From positions 1 through 7,752 of the forward strand of contig DMJC01000097.1 of NCBI GenBank assembly GCA_003451915.1: a stretch of DNA of 7,752 nt. Reading direction: 5' to 3'. This document shows positions 1-6,444 of the stretch, one piece after another. The position numbers were made by a program, and so were the translations under genes. Every line of letters starts with the position of its first letter. The first letter of the stretch is position 1. This stretch comes from Clostridiales bacterium. Lineage in GTDB: Bacteria > Bacillota > Clostridia > Saccharofermentanales > UBA5734. The notes under the pieces are model-generated. The model saw only the letters and a program-made list of their open reading frames with translations, ran no database searches and was not told where the DNA came from.

Positions 1-282
1 CGGAAGACCTTCGAAGATGTCATGTCAGCGCATCAGCTGACTTGGCAGCCGATCTGGACCTGTAACAACGCCGATACGATCAAAGCAGCCGTCGCAGCTG
101 GTATCGGGGTGTCGGTCATCTCCAGAATGTCGGTTGCCAAAGAAGCCAAAGCCGGTGAGTTAATAATAAAAAGTATTGACGGGATAAGGTTTGACCGCCA
201 GTACAAGATTGTCCACCACAAAAATAAATATCTGACTCAGGCCATGACTGCTTTCATCGATCTGTGTCTGTTACCAAGGTAA
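1..282 (+). CDS. LysR-family transcriptional regulator, C-terminal part (5' end outside window)
   Basis: The reading frame is open from the first base and ends at TAA (280-282), giving the last 93 residues of a protein that begins outside the window. The stretch NNADTIKAAVAAGIGVSVIS, followed by a short charged linker and a hydrophobic strand, is the typical second half of the LysR substrate-binding domain, where the effector-binding cleft closes. Only this domain is visible; the DNA-binding helix-turn-helix is missing, so neither its target nor its effector can be named. It converges on the phosphoribosyltransferase gene and overlaps its 3' end by 29 bases. The family call is confident, the specific role unknown. 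Confidence 0.8.
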   Translation, partial: RKTFEDVMSAHQLTWQPIWTCNNADTIKAAVAAGIGVSVISRMSVAKEAKAGELIIKSIDGIRFDRQYKIVHHKNKYLTQAMTAFIDLCLLPR

Positions 283-871
283 GAGCCTGATCAGCCGGAT
301 TGTTTTCGAGTCCAGGCAGAGGAATATGATCAAGGCAGACCAAGGGAATGCCTTTGTAATGGCTCCGCCTTTCACCTTCAGTGAGCACGCAGGCGATGAC
401 CGAAATCCCGAATCCTATTTCCCGGGCCATCGCCAGCACAGCTTCAATTGTACCGCCTGTCGAGACAACATCATCGATAAAGCAGAGTTTCTTACCTTGG
501 AACGGTTCGTATTTCTCTTTGCCGATCCAAAGGGTCTGCGGATCTTCGGTGGTAATCGACTTCACTGTAATATGCTTCGGTTCCTTCATGAATGCCTTGC
601 GACTTTTCCGCAATTCCAGATAATTTTTCTGAGAACCGGAAATCGCCTGGGCCAGGCCCGATGACTTGGTCTGAACGGTGACAAACGAATAAAAATCATA
701 CCCTGCGAGCTTTTTTTGCAGTTCGGCAGCCGCAACACGATTCCATTCGGCTTCGCCGGTCATGTCAAAGGAATAAATCTGGAACCCCTTGCCAATATCA
801 AGTTTTGGAAGGTCGATCGAGTAGGTGGGGCTAAGATTCACTCGCCAGAAATCAGGCCATTTGTTTTTCAT
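254..871 (-). CDS. Type I phosphoribosyltransferase (adenine/xanthine PRTase-like)
   Basis: A 205-residue protein. Residues 129-141 (LCFIDDVVSTGGT) form the classic PRPP-binding loop of type I phosphoribosyltransferases: hydrophobic strand, two acidic residues, then the TGGT turn. Proteins of this fold join a free base or orotate to PRPP and act in the cytosol. The ATG at 871 has an AGGAG ribosome binding site 9 bases upstream (881-885). The stop codon of the permease gene lies inside that region, leaving only 12 bases between the genes, so the two are surely cotranscribed. The pairing with a nucleobase permease supports a role in base salvage, but the substrate (adenine, xanthine, uracil or other) cannot be read from the sequence. 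PRTase-fold regulators such as PurR also carry this loop; no N-terminal DNA-binding domain is evident here. Confidence 0.8.
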   Translation of the reverse strand: MKNKWPDFWRVNLSPTYSIDLPKLDIGKGFQIYSFDMTGEAEWNRVAAAELQKKLAGYDFYSFVTVQTKSSGLAQAISGSQKNYLELRKSRKAFMKEPKHITVKSITTEDPQTLWIGKEKYEPFQGKKLCFIDDVVSTGGTIEAVLAMAREIGFGISVIACVLTEGERRSHYKGIPLVCLDHIPLPGLENNPADQALTLVTDTDR

Positions 872-880
872 GCCAGAGAC

Positions 881-886
881 CTCCTA
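881..886 (-). promoter_or_regulatory. Ribosome binding site of the phosphoribosyltransferase, overlapping the permease stop codon
   Basis: The minus strand reads TAGGAG here: TAG is the permease stop (884-886) and AGGAG (881-885) is the Shine-Dalgarno for the ATG at 871. The overlap implies translational coupling of the two genes. Confidence 0.75.
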
Positions 887-2029
887 GGCCAAGCCAATGT
901 ATGCGCCGAGATAACGGACAAGCACACCGGCGACCATGCCAAGGAAAGGATTTTTGGACCAGGCGGTCACACCGAGGGCAATGTAGCCGCTCACCGGCTG
1001 ATCGGAACCGGAGACTGCACCCAGATTGGGCACAAATGTCAGGGCGATACCAATAACCAGCAGGAAGCCGGCGATGCTCTGGGCTGGCAGGTATCTGCCC
1101 AATCGCCCGACAAGACCGAGCAGCACAAGAATACCCATGGCAAACATGAAGACAATACCGCAGAGAACCGGCCACGGCGCGCCGGCCGTACCGGAAATAA
1201 TCGCTTCAATCGGCGGGCCGCCAAACAGAGCGCTGGGGAAATCTGCTAAAGAATTGATAAACGAAAGATGGTCGTAGTTCTGAGTCGTATTGGCAATGCT
1301 GGCTGTAATACCGCCAAATGAAATATTCGCGCCGATGTTCAGCATGACCAGACTTAGCGCACCCAGGATCACCGGTACGTTCAGAGTCGGCTTGATCAGT
1401 TTGAAATCGCTCCAGTAGGACTTCTTCCAGAAGCGCCACTCATTGCTCAGCTGCAGCTGGTCTCGGCCTTCTTCGATGATCTCGGAAAGCGTGACCCTCC
1501 GTTTCTGCAAGAAGAGGTAATCTGCAGTTGAGATGACAACTGAGAAGAAAATCGTCCAGACAACTTTGTTCGAACTGTTTTGGAAAACCGCATAGGCGGC
1601 AATCGCCGTGATGATTGAAATCAGGGTCGTCCGCCGCTCCTGACCGAACATATCCCAGGAAACACCGGCGAGGATCAGGCCGACGCCGCTCATCATGCCG
1701 GATATGATCGCTGCACCGGCGAAATCAGCGATCTTGTTGACGCCACCGAAAGCAGCCAGAATTAACATCAGAATGGCGGCCAGCAGGATAGAGCTGACAT
1801 TATTGCGCAGATTTTTCTTGATGCTGGCAACAGTTATGGTTTCAGCCTGGGATGAGATCGGGGTCACCGAACCGGTGAGCAGATTGCCGAAAGCACCGAC
1901 CAGATAGGCAAAACCTGCCGGTTTCAAAGCAAAGCCACGGGCTTCTGCATAAAGGAGCTGAGGAATACCATTGATGATTACCGCGATAACAGCTAAAATG
2001 AATGGACCAAGATCACCTAGAAAATCCAC
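884..2029 (-). CDS. Putative NCS2-type nucleobase (xanthine/uracil/purine) permease
   Basis: A 381-residue, highly hydrophobic protein with about ten membrane segments and one charged cytoplasmic loop (roughly residues 173-218). The segment GGPPIEAIISGTAGAPWPV (270-288) sits where NCS2/AzgA carriers have their conserved half-helix motif with a substrate-binding glutamate, and the first half has a matching SGxxTPISSQAET-like segment (53-63). It is shorter than usual NCS2 permeases (about 420-480 residues) and lacks the usual N-terminal extension. An in-frame TAA 18 bases upstream of the start rules out a longer product. The start is GTG (2027-2029) behind a GAGGGGG ribosome binding site. It leads an operon with the phosphoribosyltransferase, which fits import of a base followed by trapping as a nucleotide. 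That it is a membrane transporter is clear; the substrate is inferred from context. Confidence 0.62.
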   Translation of the reverse strand: MDFLGDLGPFILAVIAVIINGIPQLLYAEARGFALKPAGFAYLVGAFGNLLTGSVTPISSQAETITVASIKKNLRNNVSSILLAAILMLILAAFGGVNKIADFAGAAIISGMMSGVGLILAGVSWDMFGQERRTTLISIITAIAAYAVFQNSSNKVVWTIFFSVVISTADYLFLQKRRVTLSEIIEEGRDQLQLSNEWRFWKKSYWSDFKLIKPTLNVPVILGALSLVMLNIGANISFGGITASIANTTQNYDHLSFINSLADFPSALFGGPPIEAIISGTAGAPWPVLCGIVFMFAMGILVLLGLVGRLGRYLPAQSIAGFLLVIGIALTFVPNLGAVSGSDQPVSGYIALGVTAWSKNPFLGMVAGVLVRYLGAYIGLA

Positions 2030-2063
2030 GTCTGTACCCCCTCTTTATTTACAAATATGCATT

Positions 2064-2092
2064 ATTATACAAGACCGGATGAACCGTGACAA
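2064..2092 (-). promoter_or_regulatory. Sigma-A-type promoter of the permease-phosphoribosyltransferase operon
   Basis: On the minus strand TTGTCA (2087-2092) and a perfect TATAAT (2064-2069) are separated by exactly 17 bases. Transcription would start near 2057, leaving a leader of about 28 nucleotides before the GTG. That is too short for a purine riboswitch. Confidence 0.75.
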
Positions 2093-2120
2093 GCGGGAGG
2101 ATAGCCATTTTATCTTCAAT

Positions 2121-2155
2121 TTGACATTGCGGTGAAGCCGGATGGGTGCCATAAT
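2121..2155 (+). promoter_or_regulatory. Probable metY promoter region
   Basis: A perfect TTGACA (2121-2126) lies upstream of CATAAT (2150-2155), but the spacer is 23 bases. The overlapping hexamer TTGCGG (2127-2132) gives the correct 17-base spacing to the same -10 box. Transcription would start near 2162, only a few bases before the GGAGG at 2171-2175. No SAM riboswitch or T-box fits in this leader. Confidence 0.45.
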
Positions 2156-2170
2156 AGTGTCAAGATTCCT

Positions 2171-2175
2171 GGAGG
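2171..2175 (+). promoter_or_regulatory. Ribosome binding site fixing the metY start
   Basis: GGAGG lies 7 bases before the ATG at 2183. It selects this start over the in-frame ATG at 2132, which would add 17 residues unlike the family and would lie upstream of the proposed transcription start. Confidence 0.8.
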
Positions 2176-2182
2176 TAAGACT

Positions 2183-3460
2183 ATGGCAAACCGAATTGAA
2201 ACTCAATGTGTCCATGAAGGCTATAAACCTGGCAAAGGTGCACCCCGGCAGCTGCCCATTTATCAGAGCACCACGTTCAAATACGATACCAGCGATGAGA
2301 TGGGAAAGCTTTTCGACCTGGAGGTTGAGGGATATTTCTATACACGCATGCAAAATCCGACCAATGATGCTGTCGCTGACAAGATCTGTGCTCTTGAGGG
2401 CGGCGCGGCGGCGATGCTGACCTCATCAGGCCAGGCTGCTAATTTCTATGCCATCTTCAATATTTGTGAAGCTGGTGACCACTTCATTGCCACATCTTCG
2501 ATCTATGGCGGTACTTACAATCTTTTTGGCGTCACTATGAAAAAGATGGGCATCAAATGCACGTTCGTCAATCAGGATCTGCCCGAAGACGAGCTGGATC
2601 AATATTTTCAGCCGAATACCAAGGCAGTTTTCGGCGAGACCATCACCAATCCGACCGTTGCGGTATTCGATATTGAAAAGTTCGCCCGAATTGCCCACAG
2701 ACACGGGGTACCGCTGATTGTGGACAACACCTTCGCCACACCGATCAATTGCCGGCCGTTTGAATGGGGTGCCGACATCGTCACCCATTCGACAACCAAG
2801 TACATGGACGGGCATGCAGCCAGCATCGGCGGCTGCATTGTCGACAGCGGAAATTTCGACTGGCTGGCTCACGCCGGTAAATTTCCCGGCCTGACCACAC
2901 CTGATGACTCGTACCATGGCATTATCTATGCCGAACGTTTTGGCAAGGGCGCTTATATAACAAAAGCCACCGCGCAGCTGATGCGCGACTTAGGAGCCGT
3001 CCAGTCGCCGCAAAACGCTTTTTACCTCAATTTCGGATTGGAAACGCTGCATCTGAGGATGAAGCAGCATTGTGAGAACGCTTTGGCCGTGGCCAAATTC
3101 CTGTCCAGCCATGATAAAATTGCCTGGGTCAATTATCCGGATCTGCCCGGCAGCCCATCCTATGAACTGGCCCGGAAATACCTGCCGAATGGCTCCTGCG
3201 GCGTACTTTCCTTTGGCGTCAAAGGCAGCCGCGACCAGGCCAATCAGTTTATGGACAGTCTGCAGCTGGCTTCAATTGTCACCCATGTGGCTGACAGTAA
3301 AACCTGCCTGCTGCACCCGGCCAGCCACACACACCGGCAGATGTCCGATGATCAGCTGCGCGCGGCCGGTGTGGCCCCTGACTTGATCCGCCTGTCGGTC
3401 GGTATTGAAAACGTTGCTGATATTATCGAGGATCTTGGCCAGGCGCTGGACAAGATCTGA
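2183..3460 (+). CDS. metY: O-acetylhomoserine aminocarboxypropyltransferase (sulfhydrylase)
   Basis: A 425-residue PLP enzyme of the Cys/Met metabolism (gamma-family) fold. It replaces the acetyl group of O-acetyl-L-homoserine with sulfide to give homocysteine, or with methanethiol to give methionine, in the cytosol. Visible marks are the start (ETQCVHEGYKPG), YFYTRMQNPTN (51-61, the active-site tyrosine/arginine loop of the neighbouring subunit), SSGQAA (81-86), LIVDNTFATP with the cofactor-pairing D181, and HSTTKYMDGH with the Schiff-base lysine K206. SLGxETLHLRM-like and SKTCLLHPASHTH segments further on are typical of MetY rather than CGS/CGL. A longer frame opens at 2132, but the ATG at 2183 has a perfect GGAGG 7 bases upstream and matches family N-termini. 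It is transcribed away from the permease operon and ends directly against the stop codon of the GH35 gene. Confidence 0.93.
   Translation: MANRIETQCVHEGYKPGKGAPRQLPIYQSTTFKYDTSDEMGKLFDLEVEGYFYTRMQNPTNDAVADKICALEGGAAAMLTSSGQAANFYAIFNICEAGDHFIATSSIYGGTYNLFGVTMKKMGIKCTFVNQDLPEDELDQYFQPNTKAVFGETITNPTVAVFDIEKFARIAHRHGVPLIVDNTFATPINCRPFEWGADIVTHSTTKYMDGHAASIGGCIVDSGNFDWLAHAGKFPGLTTPDDSYHGIIYAERFGKGAYITKATAQLMRDLGAVQSPQNAFYLNFGLETLHLRMKQHCENALAVAKFLSSHDKIAWVNYPDLPGSPSYELARKYLPNGSCGVLSFGVKGSRDQANQFMDSLQLASIVTHVADSKTCLLHPASHTHRQMSDDQLRAAGVAPDLIRLSVGIENVADIIEDLGQALDKI
3431..3457. terminator. Strong hairpin in the last codons of metY, candidate bidirectional terminator
   Basis: GATCTTG (3431-3437) and CAAGATC (3451-3457) are perfect 7-base inverted arms. 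Inside them CCAG (3439-3442) and CTGG (3446-3449) pair around a GCG loop, with one G/A mismatch between the two stems, giving 11 pairs in all. It sits exactly at the junction of the convergent metY and GH35 genes, where there is no intergenic DNA. No U-tract follows on either strand, so intrinsic termination is uncertain. Confidence 0.35.
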
Positions 3461-5038
3461 TCAATATTCGTACAATTTGATCCGCAACACAGATGGTTCA
3501 CAGCCAAACCGGTGAATCATCTGCTCATCGCCGTTGAGAATACGGCCACGCTGCCAGCCGGCTGCAGTGAAACTGCCTTCTTCCTTACGCAGCACTCCGA
3601 CAGCACGCTTGTCATTGGCATAGAAGGACACAATGCAGGATACGCCGGCGAGAATAAATTCATTCGCGCTGATTTCAATCAGGAAACCTCCGGCTACGGG
3701 ATCGTGTTCGGACGGTGGCGGGCCGAAAAAGCCGCCGGCTGATCCATAAGTCACTTTTGCCGTGAACTGGCTGAACTTCAATACAGTGCCCCGGTCATGA
3801 TATTGCATGAAACCTTGAATCCGATTATCGCGATGCGCTTCGCGGATAAGGTCGTCCATGCCTGCGATCAGCTGGTAGGTCTGGGCGAGTGTCCGGCCGA
3901 TCTGAATCTGGTCAGCGTTGCGGGCATCGAGGGGGATATTGAGCATCCGCTTTTCTTCATCGCCGAGTCCGCTGTCACCGCGCAGCAGATCTTCAATGCC
4001 AAATGGCGCGAAACACAGGGCGTTGTGTTTGCCGATAGCATAAAACAGCCCGGAAACAGTATCTTTTGAGCCGCGGGTTTCCGGTATGAACAATGGATTG
4101 CCGTCTGAAGCATATTCATCGCAGACGTCGCGGAATTGTTCGACATAGATGTCGGGGGCGAACAAAGCCAGGTTCGGTGCCATGATGCGCCACATCTTGC
4201 GGACTTTAAAAACCGGACCGCCTGTCGGGTATTGGCCGGCACGTGCCGGGAACTGTTCCAGCCAGGCATTGACATAATAGAGGATCGGATGTTCTTCGAA
4301 TCCTGCCTGGGTGATTATGTTAATAGCCTGGGCAAACTGACAGGCCATAAACAGTTCATCGGCCTCATCGGCAAAAGCTTCCTGCCAGGTCCCGCTGACG
4401 CTGAAAGCTTCAGCTACAGCTGCCGGTATCGGAGCATGAAAGGCGGCCTCGGCGAGCGGCGAATAATCCCGGCTGCTGCCCAGGATGCCGATCTCATTCT
4501 CGACCTGGACCATGATGACGGTCCCGGCATCCGGATCAAGCGTGTGAATGTGCCGCATCAGCTGCCGGAATGCCTTGGCGTCGGCCTGTACGGCTTCCTG
4601 GCAAAAGGGTGTCACCGACTCGAGCGTGACATCGGCTTTGTGAAAAACTGCCTCCTCATCGACGCCGTTGGACTGCATGTATGGAAAACGTACTCTGTCC
4701 AGCTTGGCCCACTGCGGGATGTAAGTCGAACCGCTGTTTTTCCAGAGGCCGAACCAGAGCAGCGTCAGCGTCACTCCTTCACGACGAGCCTGGCTGATCA
4801 AGCCATCAACCAGGTTGAAATCAAAAATACCTTCTTCAGGTTCGACACACTCCCAGTAGACCGGTACGATGACATTATTCATGTGCAACGGCCGCAAAGC
4901 CGGCCAGACGACCTTGTCCATGTAGGTCAGGCTGGATGAACTGGAATTATGGATCTCGCCGGATAAAAGCCGGATGGGTTTGCCGGCGACATAGAGCTGA
5001 GACTGGCGGCCTGAACCGCGGATCGTGGGCATAGGCAT
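3461..5038 (-). CDS. GH35-like beta-galactosidase family protein with DUF5597 C-terminus
   Basis: A 525-residue glycoside hydrolase with a TIM barrel. The N-terminal part GEIHNSSSSSLTYM (27-40), then VPVYWECVEPEEGIFDF (58-74) and LLWFGLWKNS (93-102), matches the GH35 branch that carries a DUF5597 domain. The likely acid/base is E182 in VQVENEIG and the likely nucleophile is E320 in FIPETRGS, both in the positions expected for clan GH-A. It should release terminal beta-linked galactose or a related sugar from small glycosides. No signal peptide is visible, so it probably acts in the cytosol on imported substrate. A longer frame opens at 5170, but the ATG at 5038 has AGGAGGT 6 bases upstream. 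It is divergent from a sugar-type MFS transporter, suggesting a shared pathway. Exact substrate unknown. Confidence 0.85.
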   Translation of the reverse strand: MPMPTIRGSGRQSQLYVAGKPIRLLSGEIHNSSSSSLTYMDKVVWPALRPLHMNNVIVPVYWECVEPEEGIFDFNLVDGLISQARREGVTLTLLWFGLWKNSGSTYIPQWAKLDRVRFPYMQSNGVDEEAVFHKADVTLESVTPFCQEAVQADAKAFRQLMRHIHTLDPDAGTVIMVQVENEIGILGSSRDYSPLAEAAFHAPIPAAVAEAFSVSGTWQEAFADEADELFMACQFAQAINIITQAGFEEHPILYYVNAWLEQFPARAGQYPTGGPVFKVRKMWRIMAPNLALFAPDIYVEQFRDVCDEYASDGNPLFIPETRGSKDTVSGLFYAIGKHNALCFAPFGIEDLLRGDSGLGDEEKRMLNIPLDARNADQIQIGRTLAQTYQLIAGMDDLIREAHRDNRIQGFMQYHDRGTVLKFSQFTAKVTYGSAGGFFGPPPSEHDPVAGGFLIEISANEFILAGVSCIVSFYANDKRAVGVLRKEEGSFTAAGWQRGRILNGDEQMIHRFGCEPSVLRIKLYEY

Positions 5039-5044
5039 GGAAGT

Positions 5045-5051
5045 ACCTCCT
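5045..5051 (-). promoter_or_regulatory. Ribosome binding site fixing the GH35 start
   Basis: AGGAGGT on the minus strand lies 6 bases before the ATG at 5038. This excludes the 44-residue N-terminal extension allowed by the open frame to 5170. Confidence 0.85.
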
Positions 5052-5087
5052 GATTGTTTTAGATCATCTGCTTTTACCTTTATATTT

Positions 5088-5117
5088 ATCATAGCGCGAG
5101 TTGAAGACAACTGTAAA
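5088..5117 (-). promoter_or_regulatory. Promoter of the GH35 gene
   Basis: On the minus strand TTTACA (5112-5117) and TATGAT (5088-5093), each one base off consensus, are 18 bases apart. Transcription would start near 5081, giving a leader of about 43 nucleotides. Confidence 0.6.
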
Positions 5118-5147
5118 TCACAATATATGCTAAAATTAGAAGACAAC
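5103..5147. repeat. Direct repeat GAAGACAAC, two copies 36 bases apart
   Basis: Copies at 5103-5111 and 5139-5147 are identical over nine bases. They lie between the GH35 and MFS genes and flank the divergent promoter elements, so they could be operator sites. Two nine-base copies may also arise by chance. Confidence 0.35.
5128..5136 (+). promoter_or_regulatory. Extended -10 promoter element for the MFS gene
   Basis: TGCTAAAAT matches the extended -10 pattern TGnTATAAT with one difference. No good -35 box lies at 17 bases, which extended -10 promoters tolerate. Transcription would start near 5143, giving a leader of about 108 nucleotides that contains the hairpin at 5215-5235. An alternative is TTGAAG (5101-5106) with TATATG (5124-5129). 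Confidence 0.4.
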
Positions 5148-5214
5148 ATTGAATGGCCTGAAGCCTGCACGTTGGCTCGACAATTGCAAGATCATGTCGC
5201 TGGCAAACAGTCCG

Positions 5215-5235
5215 TCATGCCAGCCATTGGCATGA
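5215..5235. repeat. Perfect inverted repeat TCATGCCA-N5-TGGCATGA before the MFS ribosome binding site
   Basis: Eight-base arms (5215-5222 and 5228-5235) flank the loop GCCAT. It ends 6 bases before the GAGG of the MFS gene. It may be an operator for a repressor or an RNA hairpin affecting translation of the transporter. Confidence 0.5.
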
Positions 5236-5250
5236 TAGAATGAGGTTTTG

Positions 5251-6444
5251 ATGTATTCTTTTCTTCTGGCTTTGATTTATCTGGCTTTTATCAGTCTAGG
5301 CCTGCCGGACGGTTTACTCGGTTCGGCGTGGCCGACCTTGTATCCGCAGTTGGGCGTATCCGTCTCTTATGCCGGTGTTGTGACCATGATCATTGCTGCG
5401 GGAACGATCGTCTCCAGCCTGAATGCCAGCCGGCTGATCCGAAAAATGGGCACAGGACTGCTGACCACGATCAGTGTTCTAATGACAGCCATCGCGCTGT
5501 TTGGCTTTGCTAAATCAGATCATTTCTGGATGCTGTGTCTTTGGGCGATCCCCTATGGCCTCGGCGCCGGGGCTGTCGATGCAGCGCTGAACAATTTCGT
5601 AGCACTGCATTACGCCTCGCGGCACATGAGCTGGCTGCACTGTTTCTGGGGTGTCGGTGCGTCGCTTGGCCCTTACATCATGGGCTATAGTCTGGCTGTT
5701 CATAACAGTTGGCCGCGGGGATATCTGACGGTCGGCTTTGTCCAGACAGGTTTAGTTGCTGTTTTGATCATCAGCCTGCCGATCTGGATCAAGCAGGCCA
5801 GACTCATGCGAGAAAATCAGCCGGTTGAACACAAGCATCACAACCTGTTTTCCGCTTTACGGATCAAAGGTGTGCGGCAGATTTTACTAGCCTTTTTTGC
5901 CTATTGCGCACTGGAGTCAACGACTGGTTTGTGGGCCAGTACATATTTAGTTTTACATCGTGGTTTGCCTGCTGAAGCTGCAGCTCGCTGGGGTTCGCTG
6001 TTTTTCCTGGGAATCACATTCGGCCGTTTTCTCAATGGTTTCGTTGCCGACCGGCTGGGCAACCGGACAATGATCCGAATTGGCCTGGTGATTATCGCCA
6101 TCGGATTGACCATTGTCCTGTTGCCTCAGCCGGTCGACTTGATCTGTCTCATCGGCCTCGTTTTAGTCGGTCTGGGCTGTGCCCCGGTTTACCCCTGCAT
6201 CATCCATGAGACACCCCGTAACTTTGGCGCAGAAAATTCACAGTCGATCATCGGGATTCAGATGGCCAGTGCTTATACTGGTACTACGCTGATGCCGCCG
6301 CTCTTCGGACTGATCGCCAAAGGGCTTTCGATTTCGTTATATCCGGTCTTTCTGGGTGTCATGCTGGTTCTGATGCTGGTAATGACGGAATGGCTGAATC
6401 GGTTGATTACTCATCCCTGGTCTTCAGCGTCATCTTCATCCTGA
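5251..6444 (+). CDS. MFS transporter, sugar (FucP-like) type
   Basis: A 397-residue major facilitator with twelve predicted membrane segments in two halves. Motif-A-like cytoplasmic loops appear in both: NASRLIRKMGTG (58-69) between segments 2 and 3, and GRFLNGFVADRLGNRT (258-273) between 8 and 9. The signature LGLPDGLLGSAWP (16-28) in the first segment and DAALNNF (110-116) are usual in the Bacillota branch related to fucose/sugar permeases. The ATG at 5251 has GAGG 5 bases upstream; a TTG at 5248 is too close to that site. It is divergent from the GH35 gene, suggesting uptake of a glycoside which that enzyme then cleaves, though the substrate is not known. Its last eleven codons (HPW followed by a serine-rich tail) are antisense to the acidic tail of the next gene. 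Confidence 0.82.
   Translation: MYSFLLALIYLAFISLGLPDGLLGSAWPTLYPQLGVSVSYAGVVTMIIAAGTIVSSLNASRLIRKMGTGLLTTISVLMTAIALFGFAKSDHFWMLCLWAIPYGLGAGAVDAALNNFVALHYASRHMSWLHCFWGVGASLGPYIMGYSLAVHNSWPRGYLTVGFVQTGLVAVLIISLPIWIKQARLMRENQPVEHKHHNLFSALRIKGVRQILLAFFAYCALESTTGLWASTYLVLHRGLPAEAAARWGSLFFLGITFGRFLNGFVADRLGNRTMIRIGLVIIAIGLTIVLLPQPVDLICLIGLVLVGLGCAPVYPCIIHETPRNFGAENSQSIIGIQMASAYTGTTLMPPLFGLIAKGLSISLYPVFLGVMLVLMLVMTEWLNRLITHPWSSASSSS

Larger units (their letters stand above)
5127..5243 (+). pseudogene. Remnant of the N-terminus of a formamidopyrimidine-DNA glycosylase (Fpg/MutM)-like gene
   Basis: A 38-residue frame from the ATG at 5127 to TGA at 5241-5243. Its middle, IEWPEACTLARQLQDHVAGK (coding from 5148), resembles the N-terminus of the Clostridia Fpg/endonuclease VIII-like proteins, which begin with a short leader, then PEA, a helix of the LAxQL type, and a GK turn. 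The resemblance is from memory of the family, not a search. Where the family usually starts with ATG there is an AAC-ATT pair, no ribosome binding site is visible, and after GK the frame runs to a stop with none of the expected HKF-type continuation in any frame. The rest of the gene appears to have been lost next to the MFS start. It could instead be a chance small frame. Confidence 0.42.

Noticed and set aside
271..282. TTACC-AA-GGTAA inverted repeat at the LysR stop codon
   Set aside because: A two-base loop cannot form a stable hairpin and no U-tract follows; not a credible terminator.
716..1249. 177-codon open frame on the plus strand
   Set aside because: Antisense across the permease and phosphoribosyltransferase; low-complexity polar sequence without family resemblance.
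2132..2182. 17-codon N-terminal extension of metY
   Set aside because: The ATG at 2183 has a perfect GGAGG, and the extension overlaps the promoter region and is unlike the family start.
4136..4939. 267-codon open frame on the plus strand
   Set aside because: It is antisense to the GH35 gene, has no ribosome binding site or recognisable domain, and reflects codon bias of the real gene.
2135..4977. 13-base match AAGCCGGATGGGT shared by the metY leader and the GH35 coding region
   Set aside because: One copy lies in well-explained coding sequence and the other in a promoter spacer; no flanking similarity, so taken as chance.
5039..5170. 44-codon N-terminal extension of the GH35 gene
   Set aside because: It runs through the promoter and ribosome binding site, and would lie upstream of the strong AGGAGGT used for the ATG at 5038.
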